64,000 bases of DNA, taken from the NCBI RefSeq assembly GCF_018362995.1, contig NZ_CP074372.1, forward strand, positions 3,720,001 through 3,784,000. The letters run 5' to 3'. Below are positions 7,709 to 15,262 of the stretch, one piece after another (position 1 is the first letter of the stretch; each line of letters starts with the position of its first letter). The DNA is from Chryseobacterium indologenes. GTDB lineage: Bacteria; Bacteroidota; Bacteroidia; Flavobacteriales; Weeksellaceae. A model generated the notes under the pieces. That model saw only the letters and a program-made list of their open reading frames with translations. It ran no database searches and was not told the DNA's origin. The position numbers and the translations under genes were made by a program.

Positions 7709-9814
7709 TTATTCTCTGTTTTTTACAACGATCCAACCTGAAAACTTGAACGGAGTGTTCTTCTTGTCATTCTCATTCCATGTTACAGAATACCAGTATG
7801 TACCAGTAGGAATCTTCTTCCCTGCAATGGTTCCGTCCCATTTGTATCCATTGGATTTGTCTCCCTGGTGGATTTTTGTTCCGTATCTGTCAAAGATACT
7901 CAATACCAGGTTTTGTTTGTCTGCAATTGCAGAATAATCTACAACGTCGTTCACACCATCTCCGTTTGGAGTAATCATATTGATCAGATTAGGAACCACT
8001 ACGGTAACTTCAATAGGTTCGCAGTCAAAAGCATCTTTTACATATACTTTATATGTTCCTCTTGCTACATTCGAGAATGTATTGGAAGGCTGCCATATGA
8101 TTTTATCCATAGAATACTGGTAATCCGGTGTTCCTCCTATAACATTGATTGTTAATGTAGTGTTGGAAACATCAATGCTTGATACAACCGGCTGATCAGA
8201 AGGGTATACAGTGACTTTTTGTGTTGCGATACAATCTCCTGTTTTCAGTTTTACCCAGTAAATTCCTACTCCTACATTTTTGATAGACTGAGTGGTTGCT
8301 CCTGTGCTCCATTCATAACCGTTGAAGCCTGGGCCGGCATCAAGAGTTGTGGTGTCTTCCATACAGATAATCTTATCTTTCAGAACACTTGATGTCACAG
8401 GAGCAATTACTGTTAGGGTGATTTTTGCAACGGTATAACATCCGCGGTTGTCTGATACTCTAACGTATACAAATCCACTTGGAGCATTATAATTATTAAA
8501 TCCTAAAATTTCGTTTGTCGCATCTATTGCATCTGTCAATGATGGGAAATATCTCTTGGTTGTGGTTCCTGTAGGACTTGTAACCGCAGCGTTTGCCAGA
8601 TTGAATAAGGCAGTAGATGGGTTTGATTCTATAAAGCAAGATCTTAATGAACCATCTGTCGCTGTAACCAAAGGATAGAATTTAAGTGTAATTTCAGCAG
8701 CAGCTGTACATCCAAATTCGTTGGTTGCTTTTACAAAAACTGAACCTTCTGCCGAAACGAACATGTAAGGATTGGTGATCTCATTGGTTCCATGGGTAAG
8801 ATCATACATGGTAGGATAATACTTTAATATATGATTGGGAGCAGCTCCTACAGTTGCTGTAGATAGATCATACATTGCAGTTCCTGAATTATTGTTGCTG
8901 CAAGAAGTAAGTGTTGCAGGGTTCAGTGTAAAAGATTTATCAATGAATTTTATCTGTCCGTATTCTCTACACTGATTCAAGAAGCTGGTCGAGCTATTTG
9001 GATCAACATAGCTGATTGCATAAGTGTAAGTGGTAGCTACATTAATATTCGTAGGCGTAGTAATTGCGTTTGAATCGTCTAATGCATCTGTTGCTGAAGC
9101 ATAATATTTTACTACAAAATTAGGGTTGGCATTTAAGATCTGTGCAGAAAATGTAGAAAAATCATAGTTTACAATTTTCCCACATACGGGGATCTCTCCG
9201 TTTTGGGTAGGGCCAGGCTGTAAAAACGGATTAGGTTGATAAACCTGTGACGAATTATGATCAAACGGAGTAAGAAGCTTAGCTGTTCCTCCAAAAGTTA
9301 AGGTAAATGGAGCAATGTCTATAGAATAATTATTTAAAAGAAGATGGTATACTTGTCCGGGAAGCACATCAATGTATTTTACATAACCGTCGCCGCCTCC
9401 TCCTTCAGTTGTGTCCGTAGAAGTCATGTTAAGCCCGGTAGGGTTGATGATGCTTCCATTAACGCCGGCATAAGAACATCTTAATGGGGTAGCTGTTGTA
9501 TTGGCGCAGTTGTGATTGGGACCATACAAGGCAAAGTCATAGTCAATACCCACAGCAGTGGGACCTGTAGGAGTTACTACAAAAGTAAGTGTTCCGGCAG
9601 TTTCTATGCTGAAAGTAAGCCATATGGAATTACTCTCTCCATTAGGGCCAAGGCAGCCCACCTGACCTTCTTTGACAGTTCCCCAGCCGTTAGGCGTAAG
9701 AGAAATAGCGGCATCGCTGCATATCGGTATGGCAGTAATACAGTCCTGCTGTGCAAAAGCCATTTGAGCTAAGAAAAATAGAAAAACGAGTAGATGTTTT
9801 TTCATGTGGATCAT
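7709..9814 (-). CDS. Exported multidomain protein with T9SS type B sorting domain
   Basis: A 701-residue paralogue of the gene at 5460-7607. The signal peptide ends F-A-Q, and the mature protein begins Q-D-C-I-T-A-I-P-I-C. The same N-terminal domain (Y-D-F-A-L-Y-G-P, Y-H-L-L-L-N-N-Y-S), beta repeats and C-terminal T9SS type B domain (N-L-I-N-M-I-T-P-N-G-D-G-V-N-D) follow, but the C-terminus is more diverged than in the other two copies. Two ATGs are possible (9814 and 9805); the second gives a more usual M-K-K-H-L-L signal peptide. The gene lies 20 bases after the small exported protein at 9835-10446 and is probably in one transcript with it. Confidence 0.87.
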   Translation of the reverse strand: MIHMKKHLLVFLFFLAQMAFAQQDCITAIPICSDAAISLTPNGWGTVKEGQVGCLGPNGESNSIWLTFSIETAGTLTFVVTPTGPTAVGIDYDFALYGPNHNCANTTATPLRCSYAGVNGSIINPTGLNMTSTDTTEGGGGDGYVKYIDVLPGQVYHLLLNNYSIDIAPFTLTFGGTAKLLTPFDHNSSQVYQPNPFLQPGPTQNGEIPVCGKIVNYDFSTFSAQILNANPNFVVKYYASATDALDDSNAITTPTNINVATTYTYAISYVDPNSSTSFLNQCREYGQIKFIDKSFTLNPATLTSCSNNNSGTAMYDLSTATVGAAPNHILKYYPTMYDLTHGTNEITNPYMFVSAEGSVFVKATNEFGCTAAAEITLKFYPLVTATDGSLRSCFIESNPSTALFNLANAAVTSPTGTTTKRYFPSLTDAIDATNEILGFNNYNAPSGFVYVRVSDNRGCYTVAKITLTVIAPVTSSVLKDKIICMEDTTTLDAGPGFNGYEWSTGATTQSIKNVGVGIYWVKLKTGDCIATQKVTVYPSDQPVVSSIDVSNTTLTINVIGGTPDYQYSMDKIIWQPSNTFSNVARGTYKVYVKDAFDCEPIEVTVVVPNLINMITPNGDGVNDVVDYSAIADKQNLVLSIFDRYGTKIHQGDKSNGYKWDGTIAGKKIPTGTYWYSVTWNENDKKNTPFKFSGWIVVKNRE

Positions 9815-9834
9815 TTTAATTTTTTATCTTCAAA

Positions 9835-10446
9835 TTATTGAACAGAAGGTACAAGTTGTTTTCCCCATGTTGGAGATTTACTGTCTGAAGAGTTTGGGTT
9901 GGAAAATTCGTTTAAAGCCTTACGGTATAAAATGTCAGCATTCTGTTGATCACCAGATTTTTCTTTGATTTTTGCCTGAAGAACAGTCAGTCTTGGATTG
10001 TTGACAGAGTGGGTTTCAGCTTTTACTATACTTTGAGAGATGACATCCTGATCCGGTTGACTGTTTTGAGAGCCATCAATCTGAATTTTCTGAACATACA
10101 GTAAACCTAATAATATATTGATCTCAGCGTTATCTCTTTGTGCTGTCCATATTCCTGTTGCTATTTTTCTGGCAAAAGCATTGTCATCCATAAGGCTTGC
10201 TCCGGATGATTTCTTTAACAGGGTTTCATTTTTAAGGTAGAGAGCAACAGCGGCATAATAATTAGACTGCCACGTTTCTGAAGTTTTTGCTCCTGAAAAT
10301 TTATTGAAAACATTGTCGTAATCATTAGCTGTTTTGGAAGCGTTGAGCTGCAAAACGGCTTGGGTTAACGCTTTGTCAGTGAAATTCTGGGCTTTTGCCG
10401 AATAATTTACAATGAAAAAACTAAAAATTAGTAAAAGTTTATACAT
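9835..10446 (-). CDS. Exported protein of unknown function, TPR-like helices
   Basis: A 203-residue protein with a signal peptide (M-Y-K-L-L-L-I-F-S-F-F, cleavage after S-A-K-A-Q). The mature part is helical, with repeats that resemble tetratricopeptide-like hairpins (A-A-V-A-L-Y-L-K-N; L-L-G-L-L-Y-V-Q-K; A-D-I-L-Y-R-K-A-L). The earlier TTG at 10464 is rejected because it lies just beside the TATATTTG promoter element and adds residues before the signal peptide; ATG at 10446 is chosen. It is the first gene of a likely two-gene unit with the T9SS type B protein at 7709-9814, so it may be periplasmic and assist that protein, but this rests on position only. Confidence 0.75.
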   Translation of the reverse strand: MYKLLLIFSFFIVNYSAKAQNFTDKALTQAVLQLNASKTANDYDNVFNKFSGAKTSETWQSNYYAAVALYLKNETLLKKSSGASLMDDNAFARKIATGIWTAQRDNAEINILLGLLYVQKIQIDGSQNSQPDQDVISQSIVKAETHSVNNPRLTVLQAKIKEKSGDQQNADILYRKALNEFSNPNSSDSKSPTWGKQLVPSVQ

Positions 10447-10465
10447 AGGGGGATATTTTATCAAG

Positions 10466-10473
10466 CAAATATA
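10466..10473 (-). promoter_or_regulatory. Bacteroidetes -7 promoter element
   Basis: TATATTTG on the minus strand, 19 bases before the chosen ATG at 10446. It explains why the longer reading frame beginning at TTG 10464 should not be used. Confidence 0.65.
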
Positions 10474-10655
10474 AAAAATTATTAACGTTAAATTAAAGAT
10501 TTTGAGATATATTTAATGAAACTAATATATTGATTTATAATATTGTATTTTGTTATTTAAGTTAAATTATACAGAGGTCATAAAGATATTAATGGTTTCA
10601 CTGAATATTTGGGATTTAATCCTTTGAATAATTTTGAAAAAACACCTATAAAAGT

Positions 10656-10689
10656 AAAATCAGAATAGAAAACGTTCTATTCTGATTTT
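10656..10689. terminator. Strong hairpin, probable terminator of the MFS gene
   Basis: A 15-base perfect stem AAAATCAGAATAGAA (10656-10670), loop AACG, and its complement (10675-10689). It lies about 60 bases downstream of the minus-strand MFS gene and in a 300-base gap that is otherwise AT-rich and without a gene. Confidence 0.7.
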
Positions 10690-10750
10690 AAGTATTTCGA
10701 ATTCTGATTTTTTTTGTAACAGATTTTTAAATAGACTGATAAACAATAAA

Positions 10751-11986
10751 TTAATATTGCATCTTCCTCAATTTAGGATTGGTGCTTCCTACAAGCAGGG
10801 CAACTAAAACAGTCATACAGCCGCCAAATACAACAGAGCGCACTACTCCTAGTAATTTTGCCATAACACCGCTTTCAAACTGTCCCATTTCATTGCTGGA
10901 CATAATGAAAATTGAATTTACACTGAGAACACGTCCTCTTATATGATCAGGTGTTTTTAACTGTACAATGGTACCCCGGATGACCACGGAAATTCCATCA
11001 AGCATCCCGCTCATCACAAGGAACATGAAAGACAGCCAATACAATTTGGATAAACCGAAACCAATGATACAAAGCCCGAATCCGGTAACAACTGCAAGAA
11101 GTATTTTCCCCTGATTCTTTCGGAGAGGAACAATGGACAGAATGGTAATGATACACATTGATCCAATATCAGATGCCGCGTTCAGCAATCCGAAACCTTC
11201 AGCTCCCGAATTTAGAATATCAGTAGCAAATACAGGAATCATAGCCACTGCACCTCCAAAAAGTACAGCAAACATATCAAGACATAATGCTCCTAAAATT
11301 TCTTTGGTTTTGAAAATATAAGAAATTCCTTCACGCATACTTTCCACAACATTTACCGTTTCCTTTTTGTACTCCGAATGCTGTTTGTGAAGCTGCCAGA
11401 AAAACAATGAAGCCACAAATATTAATGCTAAAATAGCGACCAATGTCCATTTTACACCGATAAACCCAATAAGAATACCACCTACCGCATGTCCGCACAC
11501 AGAAGATATCAGGAAAGTGGCCTGGTTCAGAGTAACCGCATTGGGAAGGTTTTCTTTCTTTACAATTTTAGGAATCATGGAAGGAACAATAGGACCAATG
11601 AATGCCCTTGCTATTCCGGTGAAAAAGATAACTCCATAGATATAATAGGTGATCTGATGTCCGGTGAAATGCATTTCTACATCAAAGAAGGCAGGAATCA
11701 GCAGCAGTCCGATCAGGAAAATATAAGCATAGTTACAGATTAGAAGCAGTCTCTTTTTCTCATTCATATCAATAACATGTCCGGCATACAGTGCACAGCT
11801 TACAGCAGGAATTACCTCCGATAACCCGATAAGGCCTATTGAAAAAGGATCTTTTGTTAATTGATACACCCACCATCCTAATAAAGTGGCCAGCATTCTG
11901 AAAGCTAAAACAATAAAAAATCTCCCGGTGAGAAGATTTCTGAACTCAACATTTTGTAATGTTTGTAACGGGGTAAAGGAAATCAT
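10751..11986 (-). CDS. MFS transporter, EntS-like exporter family
   Basis: About 411 residues with 12 predicted membrane helices, in the inner membrane. The N-terminus (F-R-N-L-L-T-G-R-F-F) and the loop between helices 2 and 3 (Y-A-G-H-V-I-D-M-N-E-K-K-R-L) follow the MFS_3 pattern of enterobactin-exporter-like proteins; D-H-I-R-G-R-V-L-S-V sits late in the protein as usual for this group. Substrate is unknown. The TTG two codons earlier (11992) is rejected in favour of ATG 11986, because TTG lies at the end of a T-rich element that is part of the preceding terminator. No siderophore genes are adjacent, so a siderophore role should not be assumed. Confidence 0.88.
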   Translation of the reverse strand: MISFTPLQTLQNVEFRNLLTGRFFIVLAFRMLATLLGWWVYQLTKDPFSIGLIGLSEVIPAVSCALYAGHVIDMNEKKRLLLICNYAYIFLIGLLLIPAFFDVEMHFTGHQITYYIYGVIFFTGIARAFIGPIVPSMIPKIVKKENLPNAVTLNQATFLISSVCGHAVGGILIGFIGVKWTLVAILALIFVASLFFWQLHKQHSEYKKETVNVVESMREGISYIFKTKEILGALCLDMFAVLFGGAVAMIPVFATDILNSGAEGFGLLNAASDIGSMCIITILSIVPLRKNQGKILLAVVTGFGLCIIGFGLSKLYWLSFMFLVMSGMLDGISVVIRGTIVQLKTPDHIRGRVLSVNSIFIMSSNEMGQFESGVMAKLLGVVRSVVFGGCMTVLVALLVGSTNPKLRKMQY

Positions 11987-11995
11987 GAACAAAAA

Positions 11996-12021
11996 TAGCC
12001 CTAAAAATTTATTTAGGGCTA
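11996..12021 (-). terminator. Terminator of the small lipoprotein gene, abutting the MFS start
   Basis: Stem TAGCCCTAAA / TTTAGGGCTA (11996-12005 and 12012-12021) with a 6-base loop, followed on the minus strand by a T5 tract. It is about 58 bases past the stop of the gene at 12079-12441. Its T tract reads TATTTTTG (11990-11997), which also matches the -7 promoter consensus three bases before the MFS ATG. Confidence 0.7.
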
Positions 12022-12078
12022 TCCATATGACAATTTTTGAAAGATATATTAAATATACCTCAAAAGATAAAATCTATT

Positions 12079-12441
12079 TTAGTCAGCTCTTGAAGAACTG
12101 ATTACGATGGCAGCAACACCCGCAGCTCCGATAAGAGTAGCTCCGGCAGCAATTCTTGCTTTTCTTCTGTCTTTTACAGCCGCTACATTTGATTTAGGGA
12201 TGATGACTTCCGTACTGTCTTTCTTGCCTGCTGTACCTACAAGATTATCACCCACCACGTTTCTGAATAAGATGGTTTGTTTCGGAGAACCATCTCTCAT
12301 TGTTACTTTGTAGATTTTTCCGGCTTCAAGATTAGAGTAGTTGTTTTTTGAAATATCTTCGCTGTATTTTGTCGTCGCACAAGACGTAATAACAAATAAA
12401 GAGGTTAGTAAAGATGATTTCAACAGTACAGATGCTTTCAT
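12079..12441 (-). CDS. Small lipoprotein with C-terminal hydrophobic segment
   Basis: A 120-residue protein with a type II signal peptide: a hydrophobic stretch ending F-V-I-T-S-C, with the lipidated cysteine at residue 21. The central part (G-K-I-Y-K-V-T-M-R-D-G, V-V-G-D-N-L-V-G-T) looks like a small beta domain. Residues about 95-116 (A-G-A-T-L-I-G-A-A-G-V-A-A-I-V-I-S) are hydrophobic and glycine/alanine-rich, like a glycine-zipper membrane segment. It should be anchored in the outer membrane. It has its own promoter and terminator. Function unknown. Confidence 0.8.
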   Translation of the reverse strand: MKASVLLKSSLLTSLFVITSCATTKYSEDISKNNYSNLEAGKIYKVTMRDGSPKQTILFRNVVGDNLVGTAGKKDSTEVIIPKSNVAAVKDRRKARIAAGATLIGAAGVAAIVISSSRAD

Positions 12442-12459
12442 TATTTTCTTTTAGTTTTT

Positions 12460-12467
12460 CAAATTTA
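12460..12467 (-). promoter_or_regulatory. Bacteroidetes -7 promoter element
   Basis: TAAATTTG on the minus strand, 18 bases upstream of the ATG of the small lipoprotein gene. Confidence 0.6.
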
Positions 12468-12510
12468 TAATTTTTTTCGAATATACGTTTTTGGAATTGA
12501 AAAAATATGA

Positions 12511-14010
12511 TTATTTTTTGTAAATTTCTAAGATATCTGCAATGTTTCTGTCATTAGCCAATCTCGGAGTCTTGTTTTGGCCTCCCAATTTCCCCTGGGA
12601 TTTGGCATATTCATGAAAGGCATTCTTTTTAAGTCTGGTAATATGCAGTTTCTGTAAAATATTTCCGGAAATAAGATCGTCATAATAGGTGTTTCTTGCT
12701 CTCAGCTGCAGATCCAGCTCATCTCTGAATACTTCCAAATCCTCCGGTTCCTTTTCAAATTCTATCAGCCACTCATGGTATGGAAGTCCTTCACCCGGGT
12801 TTACCTGCGGAGCAAGATGGAATTCTGTAATCTGTGCCGGATATTTTTCAAGAGTAGCTTTCATCGCTTCTTCCACTTCAAAAGCAATCACGTGTTCCCC
12901 GAATGCCGAAGTAAAATGTTTGGTCCTGCCGCTTACCAGAACCCTGTAAGGATCTTTGCTGATAAACCTTACAACATCACCGATAGAGTAGGCCCACAGT
13001 CCGGAATTAGTGGTAAGGATCAGTGCGTAATCTTTATGAAGCTCAATTTCTTTTAACGTTAATCTTCTCGCTCCAGGCTTGCCATATTCTTCCAAAGGAA
13101 TAAATTCATAGAAAATTCCATGATTGGTCAGCAGCAGAAGACCTTCTTTTGTATAATCGTCCTGAAAAGCAAAAAAGCCTTCAGAAGCGGGAAATGTCTG
13201 GATGATATCTACTTTTCCTCCCAGAAGATCCTCCATTTTATCACGGTAAGGTTCGTAATTGACACCTCCGGTAACGATAAGCTGCAGATTCGGGAAAAGC
13301 TGTTTGATCTTTTTGCTGTGTTTTTCTGTTAGCTTCTCAAAATACATGATCAGCCATGGTGGAATTCCTGAGATCAGCGTCATGTTTTCACGTTCCGTTT
13401 CTTCAATGATTTTATCTACTTTGGCTTCCCAGTCTTCCATAATATTGGTTTCCCAGCTTGGCAGACGGTTTTTCTGTAGATAATTAGGGATATGATGTGC
13501 TACAATGCCGGATAATCTTCCTGTTTTTATTCCAAAAACTTCTTCCAGCTCAGGGCTTCCCTGCAGAAAAATCATTTTCCCGTTTACAAAGTCCGCATTA
13601 TTCTTTTTACTGATATAATGAAATAAAGCACTTTGGGCACCGGCAACCTGAAGCGGCATTCCTTCTTTGGAAATCGGAATATATTTAGATCCGGAAGTTG
13701 TTCCCGAGGTTTTGGCAAAATATTCAGGTGTTTCTGTCCATAGAATATTGGCCTGCCCTTTTTTCACCCGCTCTATATAAGGTTTAAGATCTTCATAATC
13801 TGCTACCGGAACTCTGTCCTGAAAATCTTTCACAGAACGGATGTTTTCAAAATCATGTTCCCGGCCAAAAAGTGTTTTTTGAGCCGTATTAACCAGAGAA
13901 AGTAATAAATCCTCCTGGTTTTTCTCTGCATTTTTTTTGAAATCCTCCGCTTTTTGGACGTGTTTCTTTGCCCAAATCAAAGCCGCATTTTTCTTGAAGA
14001 AGTTTAACAT
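12511..14010 (-). CDS. GH3 family acyl-adenylating / acyl-amido synthetase-like protein
   Basis: At 499 residues this is a full-length bacterial member of the GH3 family, related to plant enzymes that join jasmonate or auxin to amino acids. Features are the ATP-binding loop T-S-G-T-T-S-G (in K-T-S-G-T-T-S-G-S-K-Y-I-P), the F-P-A-S-E-G-F-F motif, and the hinge region Y-S-I-G-D-V-V-R-F. Members activate a carboxylic acid with ATP and transfer it, often to an amine; the bacterial substrates are mostly unknown. It is a single-gene unit, cytosolic, with the TAAATTTG promoter element only four bases ahead of the ATG, so its mRNA is probably leaderless. Confidence 0.92.
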   Translation of the reverse strand: MLNFFKKNAALIWAKKHVQKAEDFKKNAEKNQEDLLLSLVNTAQKTLFGREHDFENIRSVKDFQDRVPVADYEDLKPYIERVKKGQANILWTETPEYFAKTSGTTSGSKYIPISKEGMPLQVAGAQSALFHYISKKNNADFVNGKMIFLQGSPELEEVFGIKTGRLSGIVAHHIPNYLQKNRLPSWETNIMEDWEAKVDKIIEETERENMTLISGIPPWLIMYFEKLTEKHSKKIKQLFPNLQLIVTGGVNYEPYRDKMEDLLGGKVDIIQTFPASEGFFAFQDDYTKEGLLLLTNHGIFYEFIPLEEYGKPGARRLTLKEIELHKDYALILTTNSGLWAYSIGDVVRFISKDPYRVLVSGRTKHFTSAFGEHVIAFEVEEAMKATLEKYPAQITEFHLAPQVNPGEGLPYHEWLIEFEKEPEDLEVFRDELDLQLRARNTYYDDLISGNILQKLHITRLKKNAFHEYAKSQGKLGGQNKTPRLANDRNIADILEIYKK

Positions 14011-14014
14011 GGGT

Positions 14015-14022
14015 CAAATTTA
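14015..14022 (-). promoter_or_regulatory. -7 promoter element of the GH3 gene
   Basis: TAAATTTG on the minus strand, with only four bases (ACCC) between it and the ATG at 14010. Same geometry as dnaB. Confidence 0.65.
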
Positions 14023-14067
14023 TAAATAAGTAGAGAATATGGAATCATTTTTTACAAAGCTTCACAT

Positions 14068-14097
14068 AAAAAAAACCGATGGAACAAGTTCCACCGG
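14068..14097 (-). terminator. Rho-independent terminator
   Basis: On the minus strand, stem CCGGTGGAAC / GTTCCATCGG (one G-T pair) followed by a T8 tract. It lies about 50 bases downstream of the repeat protein gene at 14147-14440. Confidence 0.85.
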
Positions 14098-14146
14098 CTT
14101 TTCGAAATTTGATTATGAAAATAACAACTATATGTTAATGTTATGC

Positions 14147-14440
14147 TTATTTGTTCACCTTGTACCTTTTATCAGGAGTACCATCTTTTTTCAGATGCTT
14201 GTTTTCTTTATATCTCTTGTCAGGTGTGCCGTCTTTTTTCATTTTGGCAGCCGGTTGTGCAGGCTTCGCTGCTTTTGCATCCATTGCTGGTTTTGCAGCT
14301 TTTACTTCTGCAGGTTTAGCGGCTTTCACTGTAGTTTTTACAGGTGCATGAGCCTGAGTGCTTGTAGCGGGAGCAGTCTGCTGAGCAGTTGCAAGTCCTA
14401 ATCCAAGGATCAATGACATTGCAGATAATAATTTTTTCAT
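14147..14440 (-). CDS. Exported Ala/Lys/Pro-rich protein with a duplicated DGTPDKRYK motif
   Basis: A 97-residue protein. A signal peptide (M-K-K-L-L-S-A-M-S-L, cleavage after T-A-Q) is followed by a low-complexity region of K-A-A-K-P-A type repeats (about residues 35-65). The C-terminus carries two copies of K-K-D-G-T-P-D-K-R-Y-K separated by a four-residue linker. The mature protein is very basic, which could suit binding to acidic polymers such as LPS or nucleic acid, but that is a guess. Similar short proteins occur in Chryseobacterium-type genomes by general recollection. A minus-strand TATCTTTA (14468-14475), one mismatch from the promoter consensus, lies upstream. Confidence 0.75.
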   Translation of the reverse strand: MKKLLSAMSLILGLGLATAQQTAPATSTQAHAPVKTTVKAAKPAEVKAAKPAMDAKAAKPAQPAAKMKKDGTPDKRYKENKHLKKDGTPDKRYKVNK

Positions 14441-14567
14441 AAGAATTACTGTTTGTTTTTTGTTGAATAAAGATATGCAAAAAGCAGGCTGAAAAAGTTG
14501 GATTTTTAAACTTAACTAAAGTTTATTACTGCTTAAAAAAAAATTAAAACGCTTATTTACAATAGAA

Positions 14568-14595
14568 AAGCCTGTTTTCATCTGAAAACAGGCTT
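14568..14595 (-). terminator. Rho-independent terminator
   Basis: A 13-base stem AAGCCTGTTTTCA / TGAAAACAGGCTT with a two-base centre, followed on the minus strand by TTTTC. It lies 27 bases past the lipoprotein gene at 14622-15017. Confidence 0.85.
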
Positions 14596-14621
14596 GCAAT
14601 AATATATAAATAGACAGGAGG

Positions 14622-15017
14622 TTAGCGCGTACAGTTGGCTGTCCACGTTTTACCATCCTTTGCGTAGAGTATTTTTAACGTATTGTTGTCAATTCTGATA
14701 TAAGAGGTTGCTGTAGAACCAATCATAACAAGAGTATGATCTCCTTCCTGATTAAACTCTATTCCGTTAAGATCCGGAATGCTGTTTGAGAAAGCGAAAT
14801 TATACTTGGTACCACTGGCGATTTTCGTTACAAAAACACTCCCGTTATCTGTGCTTATATTGGTAGACCCGCCATCGTTATAAGAAACACTGCCTTTGTA
14901 TGTTCCTGCAAAGAATTCATTGTTTACCGGGTCATCATCCTTACTGCACGACGAAAAAGATAATGCTGTAAATACTAACAGCATCATAACTCCTAAGATT
15001 TTAATTGCTTTTTTCAT
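14622..15017 (-). CDS. Small lipoprotein with surface-export-type acidic tail after the cysteine
   Basis: 131 residues from the ATG at 15017; an upstream alternative adds 13 residues before the signal peptide and is rejected. The type II signal peptide ends S-F-S-S-C, with the lipidated cysteine at residue 24. The following S-K-D-D-D matches the lipoprotein export signal known from Flavobacteriia, in which acidic residues right after the cysteine send lipoproteins to the outer leaflet of the outer membrane. The mature part (F-A-G-T-Y-K-G-S-V-S-Y, T-W-T-A-N-C) looks like a small beta-barrel of lipocalin size. Function unknown; single-gene unit with its own terminator. Confidence 0.8.
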   Translation of the reverse strand: MKKAIKILGVMMLLVFTALSFSSCSKDDDPVNNEFFAGTYKGSVSYNDGGSTNISTDNGSVFVTKIASGTKYNFAFSNSIPDLNGIEFNQEGDHTLVMIGSTATSYIRIDNNTLKILYAKDGKTWTANCTR

Positions 15018-15191
15018 AATACTTAAATGTTTGGTTAGGCTTAAATTCCCAAACACTATGCCATGAAGGAATAATTCGTTTTTTTTAACGGGTTCTTAAA
15101 TAAATTTGTAAAAATTTAAGATTTATTATGCTAAGTCATTCATTTTAAATCCGAAAGTATCTGGCTTTTTAATGAAAGAAAAAAATATCCG

Positions 15192-15199
15192 TACCTTTG
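15192..15199 (+). promoter_or_regulatory. -7 promoter element of mfd
   Basis: TACCTTTG, an exact TAnnTTTG match. A reading frame extension of mfd could start at the TTG within it (15197), which is why the downstream ATG at 15263 is preferred. Confidence 0.65.
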
Positions 15200-15262
15200 T
15201 ATATCATCAACGGTTTCGGAAAACTCCCGAAATCGCTTTTGTCGTTTATACCAATACTATTT

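Noticed and set aside
10751..11986. Siderophore exporter as a firm call
   Set aside because: Family resemblance only; no siderophore synthesis or TonB receptor gene is adjacent.
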